Below are positions 45,510 to 57,100 of a stretch of DNA of 64,000 nucleotides, piece by piece. The stretch lies in NCBI GenBank assembly GCA_020152595.1, contig JAIGNY010002621.1, positions 1,681,001-1,745,000 of the forward strand. Direction: 5' to 3'. This stretch comes from Chiridota heheva. Taxonomy: Eukaryota > Echinodermata > Holothuroidea > Apodida > Chiridotidae. Below the pieces are notes generated by a model, which searched no databases, had not been told where the DNA came from, and saw only the letters and a program-made list of their open reading frames with translations. The position numbers were made by a program, and so were the translations under genes. Positions within the stretch are counted from its first letter, which is position 1, and each line of letters begins with the position of its first letter.

Positions 45510-46130
45510 CAGATGTGTTTTTAGAAGTTGCCAGGGCAAATAAGATGTTTGATTTGATTAGAGCAAATTTTGTTCTCATGGAAGGGAGGTTGTTCTTAAT
45601 TTGTGGAATCAGGTGGTCAGGCCTTCACATCAAAGCATTTTACACAGGGTTTGAGTCCCTTTCAAAACAAAAGTAGGTTTATTTTGGAGCAGATTCAGCA
45701 AATAGCTACTACATATTCCCAAAGTAAGGAATTTTTCTATGATTCTAGTAGATTTGAGTATTCTTGGTCTGACTGCACTTCTTTTGAGAAGAGTCAGGTG
45801 TTATGATTCAGGTTATTAAATTCCTATCTGGTAGTGATGCTTAGACTTCCTGTAATTTCCTGCATGTTTCAACTATGTCTAATATAACAAGTGGTCATAG
45901 TTTGAAGTTGACCAAAGACTTTATCAGATTATTGTTTTGAAGAAGTTTTACCGAGAAGAATAAGTTGCTTGAGTGGATGATTGGCAGTGATTCTGTTAAT
46001 ATTTTGAAAGTTAAAATCAATAACTTTTAACAACTCTCATGTTTTTGATTTTGTTCACTTTTATGGTGGTATGCATTTGGGCTTTTCCTGAGATGACTAA
46101 ACCTCCCCTCCCTAGCATGTCATCTTGAAC
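45510..46130 (+). mobile_element. CR1/L2-like LINE, 3' RT fragment (plus)
   Basis: The plus frames read VARANKMFDLIRANFVLMEG, then a degraded match to the exchanged LVRPHLEY region, then SGHSLKLTKDFIRLLF-type and LLEWMIGSDSVNILKVKI. It aligns, inverted, with 43330-44000, so it is the same family in the opposite direction. It ends about 30 bases from the exon 6 donor. Confidence 0.75.
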
Positions 46131-46158
46131 ATTAGCTTATGCTAACTTTTTGACTTAC

Positions 46159-46210
46159 ACCTGATATACTTTGAAGGTCTGCTTTCACTTTTTCATATTC
46201 TGCTCTCAGT
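46159..46210 (-). CDS. Coiled-coil gene exon 6
   Basis: 52 bases between TTTCAG and GTAAGT. It joins exon 5 in phase to read LRAEYEKVKADLQSISG. Confidence 0.8.
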
Positions 46211-46737
46211 CTGAAAGTAAGAAATGATGAGAAGAAGAAGAATCAAACGTCAGATACAACAGAGCAAATGTCAATGTCAAGTTAAAAGGTTTGCTATGGG
46301 TGGGTAAACAACCTCAAATAAGCTTTCTTCTCGGTTTTAATTGACAAAATCCAGAATGGATCTAATACCTACTTTAAATGATGAAAAGAGGGGAAATTGT
46401 AAACAAAATAAGTTGGATAGGTCCTTTCAATAGCTTATTCTATATAAGAAACATAATATCACTGGACTAACTACATGTATATTTCTAAGGAAATAAACAG
46501 CCACAAATAACCCAATTACAAATTCTAAATTACAAAATAAACTGTTTAAAATTGAAGTGCCTTTCTTAACAATGACCCTGTTAATAACACTTGCTTTTCA
46601 ATTACCACAAGTTAATATTTCAAAAAATACTTTCATTTCAGGTTATTGCATATTGTCAAAATATTATTGAGAAAATATTGAGGCACGATTCGACTTATAG
46701 CTGACAATGAACTAAAACAAAGAACGTGTCTTCTTAC
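46211..46737. other. Intron 5, nothing recognisable
   Basis: AT-rich, no coding signal. Confidence 0.5.
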
Positions 46738-46967
46738 TGTTCTAAGTCCCTCTTCAGATCCAAGGTCAGTTGTTCATCCTGCTCAGGTTCTCCTGAGTTA
46801 CCCTGCTGTGAAATCTCATTGTAAGCCATCTGCAACTGAGACCTTAACTCATTCACTGCATCCTGGTTGTGAGCTTTCAGTCTCCAGAAGAAACTCAGAC
46901 TCACTCTTCTCTTGATTCAGTTGAGAGATCTGCTTTGCAAGGCGGTGATTTTCAGCTCTAAATCGTG
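46738..46967 (-). pseudogene. Coiled-coil gene exon 5 (one frame break)
   Basis: 230 bases. It begins AENHRLAKQISQLNQEKSES in one frame and continues RLKAHNQDAVNELRSQLQMA in another after GAGTTTCTTCTGGAGACTG (near 46880). It ends LDLKRDLEQ with a GTAAG donor that joins exon 6 in phase. A one-base error or mutation is implied. Confidence 0.72.
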
Positions 46968-47294
46968 CTGTATGTAAATATTATAACAAAAATGTCAAAG
47001 CAATCAGATTCAAACATGGTTCCGTGAAGTGATTATACACGCTGGAAATACATTTTGTAAAAGGTAACAGGCAACACAAAAGTTCTGTCCCTAAAAGCTT
47101 GCTGAACCTAGTCCTGAAAGCATCAGAAATGTTCTTTTATGATTGTTCATCCATAGTCATGCATACAAACAGAAGAAAGACTAAACAACATTAAAAAGAT
47201 CTTGACTATAATCAAAAGTATATTGAATTGGCATCTTGTGGTGTGATACAATGACAGCACACTATTTTGATGTCTTTAATTGTTTTGTTGGACA

Positions 47295-48465
47295 TATTTA
47301 ATGGAGATAATCCTGTTAAATAAGATTTATAACATATCTACAATAAAAATACAACCATACATGCTAATATTTAATGGAGATAATCCTGACAAATAAGATT
47401 TATAACGATCTACAATAAAATACAGCCATACATGCTAATATTTAATGGAGATAATCCTGACAAATAAGATTTATAAGATGTCTACAATAAAAATACAACC
47501 ATACATGCTAATATTTAATGGAGATAATCCTGACAAATAAGATTTATAATGTATCTACAATAAAAATACAACCATACATGCTAATATTTAATGGAGATAA
47601 TCCTGACAAATAAGATTTATAATGTATCTACAATAAAAATACAACCATACATGCTAATATTTATTGGAGATAATCCTGACAAATAAGATTTATAATGTAT
47701 CTACAATAAAAATACAACTATACATGCTAATATTTAATGGAGATAATCCTGACAAATAAGATTTAAAACATGTCTACAATAAAAATACAACCATACATGC
47801 TAATATTTAATGGAGATAATCCTGACAAATAAGATTTATAACATGTCTACAATAAAAATACAGCCATACATGCTAATATCTAATGGAGATAATCCTGACA
47901 AATAAGATTTATAATGTATCTACAATAAAAATACAACCATACATGCTAATATTTAATGGAGATAATCCTGACAAATAAGATTTATAACATATCTACAATA
48001 AAAATACAACCATACATGCTAATATTTATTGGAGATAATCCTGACAAATAAGATTTATAATGTATCTACAATAAAAATACAACCATACATGCTAATATTT
48101 AATGGAGATAATCCTGACAAATAAGATTTAAAAGATGTCTACAATAAAAATACAACCATACATGCTAATATTTAATGAAGATAATCCTGACAAATAAGAT
48201 TTAAAACATGTCTACAATAAAAATACAACCATACATGCTAATATTTAATGGAGATAATCCTGACAAATAAGATTTATAACATATCTACAATAAAATACAG
48301 CCATACATGCTAATATTTATTGGAGATAATCCTGACAAATAAGATTTATAATGTATCTACAATAAAAATACAACCATACATGCTAATATTTATTGAGATA
48401 ATCCTGACAAATAAGATTTAAAACATGTCTACAATAAAATACAACCATACATGCTAATTATTTAA
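47295..48465. repeat. 73-bp minisatellite, about 16 copies
   Basis: The unit contains ATGGAGATAATCCTGACAAA, TAAGATTTATAA, TCTACAATAAAAATACA and CCATACATGCTAATATT. Copies start about every 73 bases from 47301 to 48393 and are more than 90 per cent alike by eye. Variants (AATGTATC versus ACATGTC; AATGG versus TTGG) recur non-randomly. Intronic and non-coding. Confidence 0.95.
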
Positions 48466-48583
48466 ATGAAGATTGAAATCAAGAATTGCCATCTTAGATA
48501 TCTGCATCACAATTTGAGTAGTCATTCATTGGAAATAATAACTTGGCTAAGAGAGTTTTTATCATAAACTTTTAATTTCTCAC

Positions 48584-48680
48584 TCAAATTCCATCTTAAC
48601 ATCCTTCTCCAAAGTTTCAAATTCCCGTAGCTCATTTAGTTCTCTCACTTGGCGATTTAAAAATATTATTTTGTTTCTCA
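48584..48680 (-). CDS. Coiled-coil gene exon 4
   Basis: 97 bases, acceptor CACAG, donor GTGAGA. It reads RNKIIFLNRQVRELNELREF and then ETLEKDVKMEFE. The REFETLE wording weakly recalls the region after the motor of kinesin-7 proteins. Phase with exon 5 is off by one. Confidence 0.7.
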
Positions 48681-49134
48681 CTGTGTAGTAATCAAAAAAA
48701 AAGTTGAATCAAGAAAAATCACAAGAAAAGAAAGTGGCAATTTTTGGTTGAATAAGTTCATCATTAAAAACCCTGAAACAAAAGTATGACAAATAATTCT
48801 TAAATGGATGAAAAGCAAGAAATTAGTACAAATTATGTCACCAAATGTTACTGAGATTACCAAATGCTACAACAAAATACTTTCAGTGTCCCTGACACTA
48901 TTTTAGGATAAATCTGGAAACAGATTAATATATTTTACTTATTTATGACATAAGACCTGAAAACAAATCTGGCAGAAGGATTATTTATAGTAGGGAAAGA
49001 TTGGTGAAGCTTTGGAAAAATTTCAAACTATCTCTAATTTTCTGAAAAGCTTACAAAACTTAATCACATTTTAAATTCGTTCCAAGTCTTCACTCTACGA
49101 AAAAGACCAAATTGTACGTGAAAATATAACTTAC
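48681..49134. other. Intron 3, nothing recognisable
   Basis: AT-rich, no coding signal. Confidence 0.5.
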
Positions 49135-49263
49135 AGCTGCACTACTGTTTCACTCAGTTTCTGCAGTTCATTCTAGAATGTTTCAAAAGGTTTTCTGCTG
49201 TTTCTTTCTCTTCAATCAGACCATCACAAATTGCAAAGGATTCTTGCAGTCTGTCACCAAATC
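49135..49263 (-). pseudogene. Coiled-coil gene exon 3 (one frame break)
   Basis: 129 bases, acceptor CTCAG, donor GTAAGT. It reads FGDRLQESFAICDGLIEEKE, TAENLLKHS and, in the next frame, NELQKLSETVVQL. The break is at TTCTAGAATG near 49175. Confidence 0.65.
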
Positions 49264-49330
49264 CTGAGGCTAATAGAAATAGTACCAATACAATATTTGT
49301 AAGCTTTATTGATCAACGCATTATATTATA

Positions 49331-49412
49331 TAAGTTATACTTCCATGCTATAGAATCAGGTCATGAGACCAGATAGTATATCTATAGCATGGAAGGTAAG
49401 AAATAACTTGAA
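49331..49412. repeat. Minimal relic of two inverted DIRS-type termini
   Basis: AAGTTATACTTCCATGCTAT on the left faces TATAGCATGGAAGGTAAG...AATAACTT on the right, with GAATCAGGTCATGAGACCAG between them. Both outer ends of the element family lie here within about 80 bases, without an interior. Confidence 0.7.
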
Positions 49413-49842
49413 GTAAATGCATGTTCGGACATTTCACTGGAGATATGTCTTCAGGAACATCACATATGTTATCAAAGTTTTGTGAATCCATTAGCTTTAT
49501 TTCTAGTAGCTTTAGGTAATGTACTATTTTTTCCTTTGTTTAAACACAAAGGTTTAATTTGGTTGTAAATAAGTTTATTGACAAAAATAATATAATTTTC
49601 AATAAAAATAAAAATAAACTATCAATGTCAATAACTCAAAATGAAAAGTCAGTTTGAATGCTATATCAGCCAAAGCCTGTGAGCCATCTGCAGCTGTTAT
49701 GAGTTAATTACATTATGAGTAAATTCACAGAGCATAGACTTCATGAAAGTTAGAGATGCATAAACAAACAATGCATGGTAAAGCTCTGGCTTGTCCACAT
49801 AACGAGCCCTAGTGATTTGTACCAATGTTAATCTCATCCTAC
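49413..49842. other. Intron 2, nothing further recognisable
   Basis: AT-rich, no coding signal. Confidence 0.45.
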
Positions 49843-49937
49843 CTTGAGTTGAGCAGAATTTTCACCAGGTGACTGTTGACCCTGTTCTTCAACAATTGCA
49901 CCTTAAGTGATAACTCCTCAGCATGATGTGACTTTTC
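49843..49937 (-). pseudogene. Coiled-coil gene exon 2 (one frame break)
   Basis: 95 bases between TTTTAG and GTAGGA. It reads EKSHHAEELSLKVQLL in one frame and VEEQGQQSPGENSAQLK in the next, overlapping at GTGCAATTGTTGAAGAACAG. A one-base change is implied. Confidence 0.62.
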
Positions 49938-50302
49938 CTAAAACAGCAAATAACATCAGCAAATTATAGATAGCATAACCCTACATTGTATAGATAGGGT
50001 TTATTGAAAAATTTGTCATAAAACAATTTCACTAATATGATAACAAAATATATATAAAACAATTCTCAAAAGTGAAAAACGTCTTTTATCAAATGTAAAT
50101 ATTAGGACCTAAAATATCAACATATGACAAATTAAAAGTAAAGTCCTTTTGCTCAATATAATAATTAGTGTAATAATCTTTATATTGAGTATCAAAATCA
50201 AACCTTTAAATGAATGATCATCAAACTGAAGACAAAATAGCAAGCAACTTGAAGTATCTGACACATATTCCAAATTATGTCTCCATTTCAGATTTAAGAT
50301 AT
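49938..50302. other. Intron 1, left part; nothing recognisable
   Basis: AT-rich; it runs into the TA tract. Confidence 0.45.
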
Positions 50303-50360
50303 TTACATATATATATAGATATACATATATATATATATATACACATATATATATATATAT

Positions 50361-50441
<81 letters not shown>
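50303..50441. repeat. (TA)n microsatellite, left of the large element
   Basis: Long alternating TA with a few interruptions. A matching tract lies at the other end of the element. Confidence 0.97.
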
Positions 50442-50449
<8 letters not shown>

Positions 50450-50705
50450 GCTAAATGTGAGGATATTTACGAGAGTTATACTTACCTTCCATATAATATG
50501 CAATCTGGTCACACGACCTGATTCTAACGCACTTCTAACCGAACCCTAAAAAAACGCAGTAACCAGCCAAGCCCTGACCTCCATAATACCTCTGTACCAC
50601 CTCACCAACATTCCACCGAGGCCTAAACGCAGAGGGAGGCGGGCGGGATGCATGAGAGGTGGGGTATAACTCAGTAAAATATCCTCGCCACGCTAGCGGG
50701 TAAAT
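50442..50705. repeat. Left-end unit framed by its own short inverted repeat
   Basis: ATTTACCCGCTAAATGTGAG at 50442 is answered by CCTCGCCACGCTAGCGGGTAAAT ending at about 50705 (shared core TAGCGGGTAAAT, AATATCCTC). A second copy of the family terminus follows directly (50706-50760, ACTCAAGTTATACCTTACC). Left termini are therefore present twice in direct order. Confidence 0.7.
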
Positions 50706-51173
50706 TTACTCAAGTTATACCTTACCTTCCATGCTATAATATGCAATCAGATTACAACCGAGATAGGAAGGAAGGGAGTTCAGATCGCCAGCACATTTTT
50801 TTTTTTTTTTTTTTTTAATGGCTGGTACGAAACTCACACGAACCAATCCCGCTTAAAGGATTTTAAATTCCTTCACCTCGAAGGATGAAAGACTCAAGAG
50901 TGGGAAGAACTAAAACATAGTAAAACCACGGCGAGGTACAGTCAAACCGAACAAGGCACCATTCGCTGACAGTAACGGAGGCAAACTCAAAAAGAACCTG
51001 GAGCGAAAAGCCCAGAAAACAAGCCAATCGGAAGAGCGTTTGGACACAATTACAGCAAAGTGTCCACAAAAACGCCACAAGCCACACCGGATTCGGGTCC
51101 CGAGACAGAACCGCGAGGAAACTACGATTGGGAACGAAGCGTGTACCAACGTAAAACGAATTGAAGAAGGCGT

Positions 51174-53124
51174 TTGTTTGTTTGATGAGGTCTTAACGGC
51201 ACCACGACAACGAAAGGTCAAATTGTGCCTGAAGGTCAGATCATTTTAGAGGTAGTAAGGAAAGAGACCAGGGGAAGAATGAGAAAATCAAGAACAAAAG
51301 CCAGAAAGCTGTGATCGGAGAGAGGAGGTGCATGGGTAAAACTAAAAACAGAGTAGAGAGGGGGTGGAAGAGGAGGATTAAATATGATTGTAGAGGGATG
51401 CATGCTGAGAAAGGAGACTATTTTATCTGGAGGATTTTTTTGGAAGAACTCAGCAATTGAGTTGTGGGGAGCGAGAGAAGCTCTGGGAAGGTTGTACAGG
51501 GGCAAGCAAGGAGAACGTGATGGATTGTAAGGATGCAGTGGCAATTGTTACAGAGGGGTTGGGGGAACCAATAAGGAGGTGGGAGGAGTGAGGTGGGTGT
51601 GACCAATTCTAAGACGGGTAATATGAACATTGTCGACACGTAGAAAGGTTGTTAATGGTGGATTTGATCGGGATTGTGGGCTGGATAACATGGAGTTTGT
51701 TATCAATTTGGAAGTTCCATAAGGTTTGCCAGCGGTCACGCAACAAGAGAAGCGATAAGCGGTTTGATGTCAGAGAGGGTTTTGGGGAAAAGGGGAAGGG
51801 AGGAGGTTAAGGGCAAGCTTAGCGGCTGCATCAGCCTGTCATTGCCAGGGATGCCAACATGGCTGGGTATCCAGAAGAAAAAGAACACTTTTTTCCTGCA
51901 GAGGGTGGGAGAAAAGAGTTTCGGAGGAGGAGGTGGCAGGTGAGGTTATCCCATTTAAGATTGAGTAATGAAGTAAGAACAGCCTTTGAGTCAGAGAAAA
52001 TGGCAAAGTGACTAAGAGGAGAGTACTCAATAAAGTTGAGGGCGAGGAGAATGGCCTTAGCCTCGGCTGAAAAGATGGATGAGTGGTCAGAAGTCTGCTA
52101 CTGAGGGTGATGTCTTGGATGATGGCAGCAGCAGCTGTCTTGTTGCCTTCCTTGAGCCATCAGTATAGATGGAGGTGTAATTTGAGAGTTGGTCTTTGAT
52201 TTGGTTGTGGAGATTGATGAAGAGATTAGGGGTGAGTTTGAGATTTATTATAAGTGGAGGTCAAGGTGGACAGAAGGAAGGGGGTGGCCCAAGGCGGAAA
52301 AGTGGGCCAGGAATAGTGCCAGAGTATGGGTTGATGCCAAGTTGAAAGAGGTCTGATTTAATGCGTAAGCTGAAGGGGGCGATAGGGTTTTAGTCCTATC
52401 AAAGAGGGAGGAGAAATTGGGGTACCTAATGAGGTTGTAAACAGGGTTCTGGGTGTTGGTGAGGACTCTAAAGCATAGGAGAGGCTAAGCTTTTTACATC
52501 TAATTAGAAAGGGGGGTTGGCTTCAACATGAAGGCTAGTGATTGGGGAGGTCCTAGGCTCCTAGACAAAGCCTGAGGGCTTTCATTTTGATGGTGTTAAT
52601 GTGGTTGAGGTATGAGTTGTGAGCGACATAGTAAACAATATTGCCATAGTCAAGCTTTGGTACCTAATGGTGAGCCTGAAAATTTTGAGGAGAGCATAGC
52701 GGTTCGCTCTCCCAAGTAGTGTTGAGAGCAGTCGGAGGAGGTTGAGGGAGCTATTGCATTTTAGTTTCAGGTTGGTGATGTGGCTTGTAGGTGAGCTTGG
52801 GGTCTAGAGTTAGACCAAGGAACTTTGTGTTTTCAACTTTAGGGATGCGATTCCCATTGAGCACAAAGTTCGGTTGGGGTGGAGGTTGTTGAAATGACAA
52901 AAGTGCATGCAGACTGTCTTGTCTTTGAGAATCTAAAACCGTTATTGTTGCCCAGACTTGCAGCTGATTGAGGCTGGTTTGAAGCCTATTTTCAACAATA
53001 GGAAAGCTTAGGAGGAGTAGAAGATGGTGAAGTCATCCACGAGAGGGTACGTTTGATGCTGGGGCCAAGGTCATTCCCGGCGTCATTAATGCTCAGGTTG
53101 AGAGAGAGTGGGGAGAGATGCTGC
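51174..53124 (-). mobile_element. I-like LINE fragment, 1.95 kb, nested in the large element
   Basis: Collinear with the 3' 1.95 kb of the full-length LINE, from the TTTGTTTGTTTGATGAGG tail to truncation at GAGAGATGCTGC. It has many small deletions. RNase H residues are ancestral here: Asp at 51990-51992 (GAC) and Glu at 52062-52064 (GAG). No target duplication seen. Confidence 0.92.
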
Positions 53125-54000
53125 AATCCCGGACAAGGGAAAATTCGTTAGCGCATAACCGCGTAAGAGCTAAAGTTACCAGGAACATTTAACGCCGAAA
53201 AGTGAGTCAGACCAAAAACAAGAGAAAAACTGCAAAAAGCGTTTTTTCAACGGGCGCACGAGAGATCCCGGTGAAAAAGAGGTTATGCCCCAACCCGAAA
53301 GTGCATACCGCGCCGTTCTATGAACAGTTCAGACTACTTTAAAAGAAAGCCACTGGATGATCTATCGGAGGAAAATGTCACATGACACACTACAAAGAGA
53401 TCTCCCAGAACTTACCAGTGGTCGCGAGTCAAAGACCGTGAGACCCCACTGGAAAAACCTGGTGGATAGCTGCAAGTTATCCCAGAGCTCGCGATCGAAC
53501 TAAGCTTGAGAGGGCCCACCTCCACAACGGGAGGGGTGAACAACCCTCAGAAAAGCCATGCTACATCGAGGAAAGGCAGGCCGAGGCCACACCATCAAAA
53601 GGCGCTCCGGGACTGAGATGCAACCGCCGGAGCCCGAAAGAGACAAAAATCGCCCCTGACCCGAGGCTCGTGATTGAAGCCTGCAAGGTCTTGAGCAGCC
53701 AAAGTTCGCCCTCGCGCCGACGAAAAAGGTCAAGTACTCCGGCCAAGTTTCCGGCAGAAGGGGTCACAAGAAAGTGCCCGACCTTGATCAAGAAGCCCGC
53801 TGGCACCGACAGTGATATCTGACGGGTGAAAACTTCGCTCCTTACTCCCAGGTGGGAGCACCGCATCACCACCCAAAGGGGGTGACCACCGATTGACCGC
53901 AAAGCGGAGGGACTGAACGACACCATCCGCAGTCCAGAAAACTGCTGACCCTGGAGCAAAGGTTGTTGGAAAACGACTGACCAAAAATCAAAGGCTGGCG
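53125..54000. other. Large element interior, unique GC-rich part
   Basis: A 208-residue minus-strand open frame spans 53561-54187, but its translation matches no family I know and GC-rich DNA leaves long chance frames. No gene called. Confidence 0.5.
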
Positions 54001-55250
54001 AAACAAAAGGCAGGCCGTTAATATAAAACGATACAAGAAGGGCTGCTAACCGTAAGGCCATGTAGCTGTGAGACGGCATGGGTTGTAAGACGCCGGAGCC
54101 GCATAACATAGTCGACGGCACCAAGCGAGGTCCAAAACTGTAGCAGTTCTTGTGGACCGAGCTCCAGGCCACGCCTATCAACAGCAAAACTTGGCTAAGA
54201 AGTTGACTGAGAAAGTGTTAACGACTCCACGTTATAGTAACAACCTTGAAACCGCCGGAGCCTACGGCCACGGGCGAGAAACGAATATCAGTATGTCTGT
54301 ACGGGCAGTTAAGTAACAGGCCGAAACCGCAAGGAAGCAGCTGTAAGGTGTTAAAGTTTGAATGAACCATACGCCGCTGTTGGTAATAGCTACCCCAAAC
54401 GTAAGGTTGTCTATCAAAAGGCCACCTATGGTCAAGAAAAATATCCTTCATGGAGGTAATATTGACAAGTAGGGGGTAACGTGACCTACGCCAACCGTAT
54501 GAGTCATAAACCCCAGCACTGGGGTAGAAATCAAAAGAGGTGACGCCCTGTGTATACTACACGGACTGCTAAACACCCTGCACCACGGAGCTGAAAAATG
54601 CGGGCTACTGGGGGACTTACGCATGCATAAAGTATGCAACCCCGTTAAGTATTATAGATCCGTTATGGGTCTACAAAGCGCCAGCATGACAAGTAAAACC
54701 ACGAGTCCTCCGCCAACTATGTTCTGTGCACCACGGAGCAAAAAGCTCGTGGCTACGTGGAGGACAACTGGTACTGGTACGTGTCCCTAACGTAGTAGCT
54801 ATCAGTACAAAAAGGACCGCCGAGGTCCACGATAGCGTGAACGCATGCTACACCTGTGTAACGTGAGTCGCTATCTCATTATACCCTATTCACCACGGGC
54901 CACCGAGTAAGTGGCTACGCCAGGGAAGATGTACGCATACGCCGTTCCGCTGAGAATAGTTAAAATATATATACTGAGGCCGTAAGAAACACGGAGGAGT
55001 TCACGCATGCGGCAAGCTATGCAGTCGAAACTGAGTTTGTTTCATCACGAGCTACGAAACCGTAGCCGCGTGGGGAAGAGGGGATCACCGGCCGACTCAG
55101 CACGTGTCCCGTAAGAGAAACGCCGCCGAACTCAGTAGTTCATGGCTACTGGTCCTCTACCAGCCGCCATTGCTGGTATAGGCCGTTAACTCCGCTTTGT
55201 ATAAAATCACTACGAGCGCGAAGCCGGGGCTACGCTGCGGGGACTGCCGC
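54000..55250. repeat. Subrepeat array homologous to 33.7-34.85 kb
   Basis: Repeated phrases such as CACGGAGC, GCTACGTGG, ACGCATGC and GTAAGAAACAC. At 55033-55110, CATCACGAGCTACGAAACCG...GTGGGG...ACTCAGCACGTGTCCC aligns with 34770-34845. No coding signal. Confidence 0.7.
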
Positions 55251-55349
55251 CGAACGCTAAAAACGCCCCAGCAAGAAACGACCGCTGAACACTGCAACAC
55301 GCGACTAACGGCCGCAATATCCCAAAGTTCCGTTACCGGGTTTATCGTG

Positions 55350-57100
55350 ACGCTTTATGCGAAACCGCGTTAATATCTGTAGAATGTGAGCCGAAGGTCT
55401 CGCTCGACGCAAGAATCACATTCAGAGTAGTTTCAACGGTCGCGGAACCACGTAACATGGAGGGAATAGCTCGTGATGGTATGCCTCCCATAAAGAAGGA
55501 AATCTTATCACCCGAGCGCTGGGCCTCAAAACCGAAAGCAAGCGCTAACACGCGACGCATCCTGGGAGCGTGACGCATCGACAAACGGGACTCGCCCTCG
55601 TGTCCAGGAACTGGTGAAAAACTATGCGGAACCGTGACGTTCAACGCGAAAATCTCACCAAGTCAGCTCACACGGACGGAGATCTCTCCGAAACTAACGG
55701 GTGTGACGTATGTTGTACATTACCTTGCTGTAGAACTAAGCAGCACTACAGACCCGAACGCCATCCCATGCCCGGACGGAGCCGCTTGTTGTGTTACGGA
55801 CTTTTACGGGCCAGAAACAGCCGTGGGGCCGATGGATCCGATAACCGAGCCGCACGGACCCTAATGGACCCGATGCAAGTAATCCAATGGCTCTACAACT
55901 AGCCGTAAAAAGGGGACTAACTCACGTAAGACCCCGTGAGGGGCGCCGCTCTGGGGGCCTATACGTCCCATCCAGAACCGAGGACCACAGCGATGTACAC
56001 GGGTTTGAACATGTCGATAACACCAAAGCGCAACCTAAGAAGCGTATGCGACGATCGCAGGACAGTCAAGGCGCTGAACGCACCGACACCAGGGACCCTG
56101 CCTGGGCCGATGGCGATGATATAGGCGCAAAACATCGCGGAACTGTGACGCTCAACGCGAAAATCCTACAGAGGCAGTTCACGGCCGCGGAACAGCGTAG
56201 CTATGACCAAGTAGCTTCCTAGCCAGCGAACTCAACTTCGGGTTCATCGCCCAGTGTACGTTATACCGCTGCAAAACTCGGAAGTCGTACAGGCCGTGCA
56301 CGGGTTCAGAGAAGCGCGCACGCTATGCAAAGCGGGACCTCTGAGGTGCGTAACGCATCGACGCCGGAGGCCTGTCCTCCGCCTCACGTATACTGTGAAA
56401 GTAATTGCGGAAATGTAACGCTCAACGCCGGATAATCGTATAATGGTGTTCACGGATCGTGGAACCGCGTAGCCAATGGCCACGGAACCATGAATAGAAT
56501 AGCTCTCACGACGCTATACTACTTGTGAAGATTATCACTTTGTCACCTGGCCACATAGCTCGTGAGCTAGCTGGTGCATATCCGGTAAATCGTGACGTGT
56601 ACGATATCCCGCTACAAAACTACGGAGCCGCACGCATCCAACACCGAGCCGCACGCCGTCGGTCGCACCTGAAAATACCGGTCGCGGTGGAGTCTGTGTT
56701 CACCATGCCGCTGAACACAATCGCAAAGAGTACCACTTAATGGACTCGAAAGAGCATAATCTGCACGCCGTAACGCTGCGAGATGGATGTGACCGAGCGT
56801 AAATCAAAGAAGCGCTAGCACGCCGCCGACATCAAGGGTGTAGAGCATCGACGCCCTAAGACCTGTCCTCCATGTCCATGATACTGGTGAAAAATAATTA
56901 CGGAACGGTAATGTTCAACGCGACAATCTTAATTGGCGCTTTGTACGAAGTCGCGAACTGGGCGAGCTAACGGCTACGGGCCAAGAAGAAAATAGCTGTC
57001 GTGATGCTATACTTCTTGTAAAGAAAGTCATCTGTCACCTGACCACGCAGCGTAGTAGCTAGTGGGCGATAATCGGGTGAACCTGACAGTGTACGTTATC
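55350..57100. repeat. Higher-order repeat region, part 1
   Basis: The phrase GGAAC-GTAACGCTCAACGC-GA recurs near 55640, 56145, 56405 and 56895. The block 56405-56900 is repeated at 56895-57730 with GTCACCTGACCACG-AGC, GTGGAGTCTGTG, AATCGCAAAGAGTAC and GAGATGGATGT landmarks. Confidence 0.75.

Noticed and set aside
47295-48465. Regular repeat array considered as CRISPR
   Set aside because: No spacers: the whole 73-bp unit repeats head to tail, in a eukaryotic intron.
49173-49182. Possible internal acceptor (TTCTAG) in exon 3 that would remove the frame break
   Set aside because: No matching donor upstream inside the exon, so a separate exon is not supported; a one-base break is simpler.
50210-50521. 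Open frame with a long Tyr-Ile run
   Set aside because: It is a translation of the (TA)n microsatellite.
53561-54187. 208-residue minus-strand open frame in the GC-rich element
   Set aside because: Long frames arise by chance in GC-rich repeat DNA; the translation matches no family I know and no start context or partner frame supports it. Worth a profile search only.
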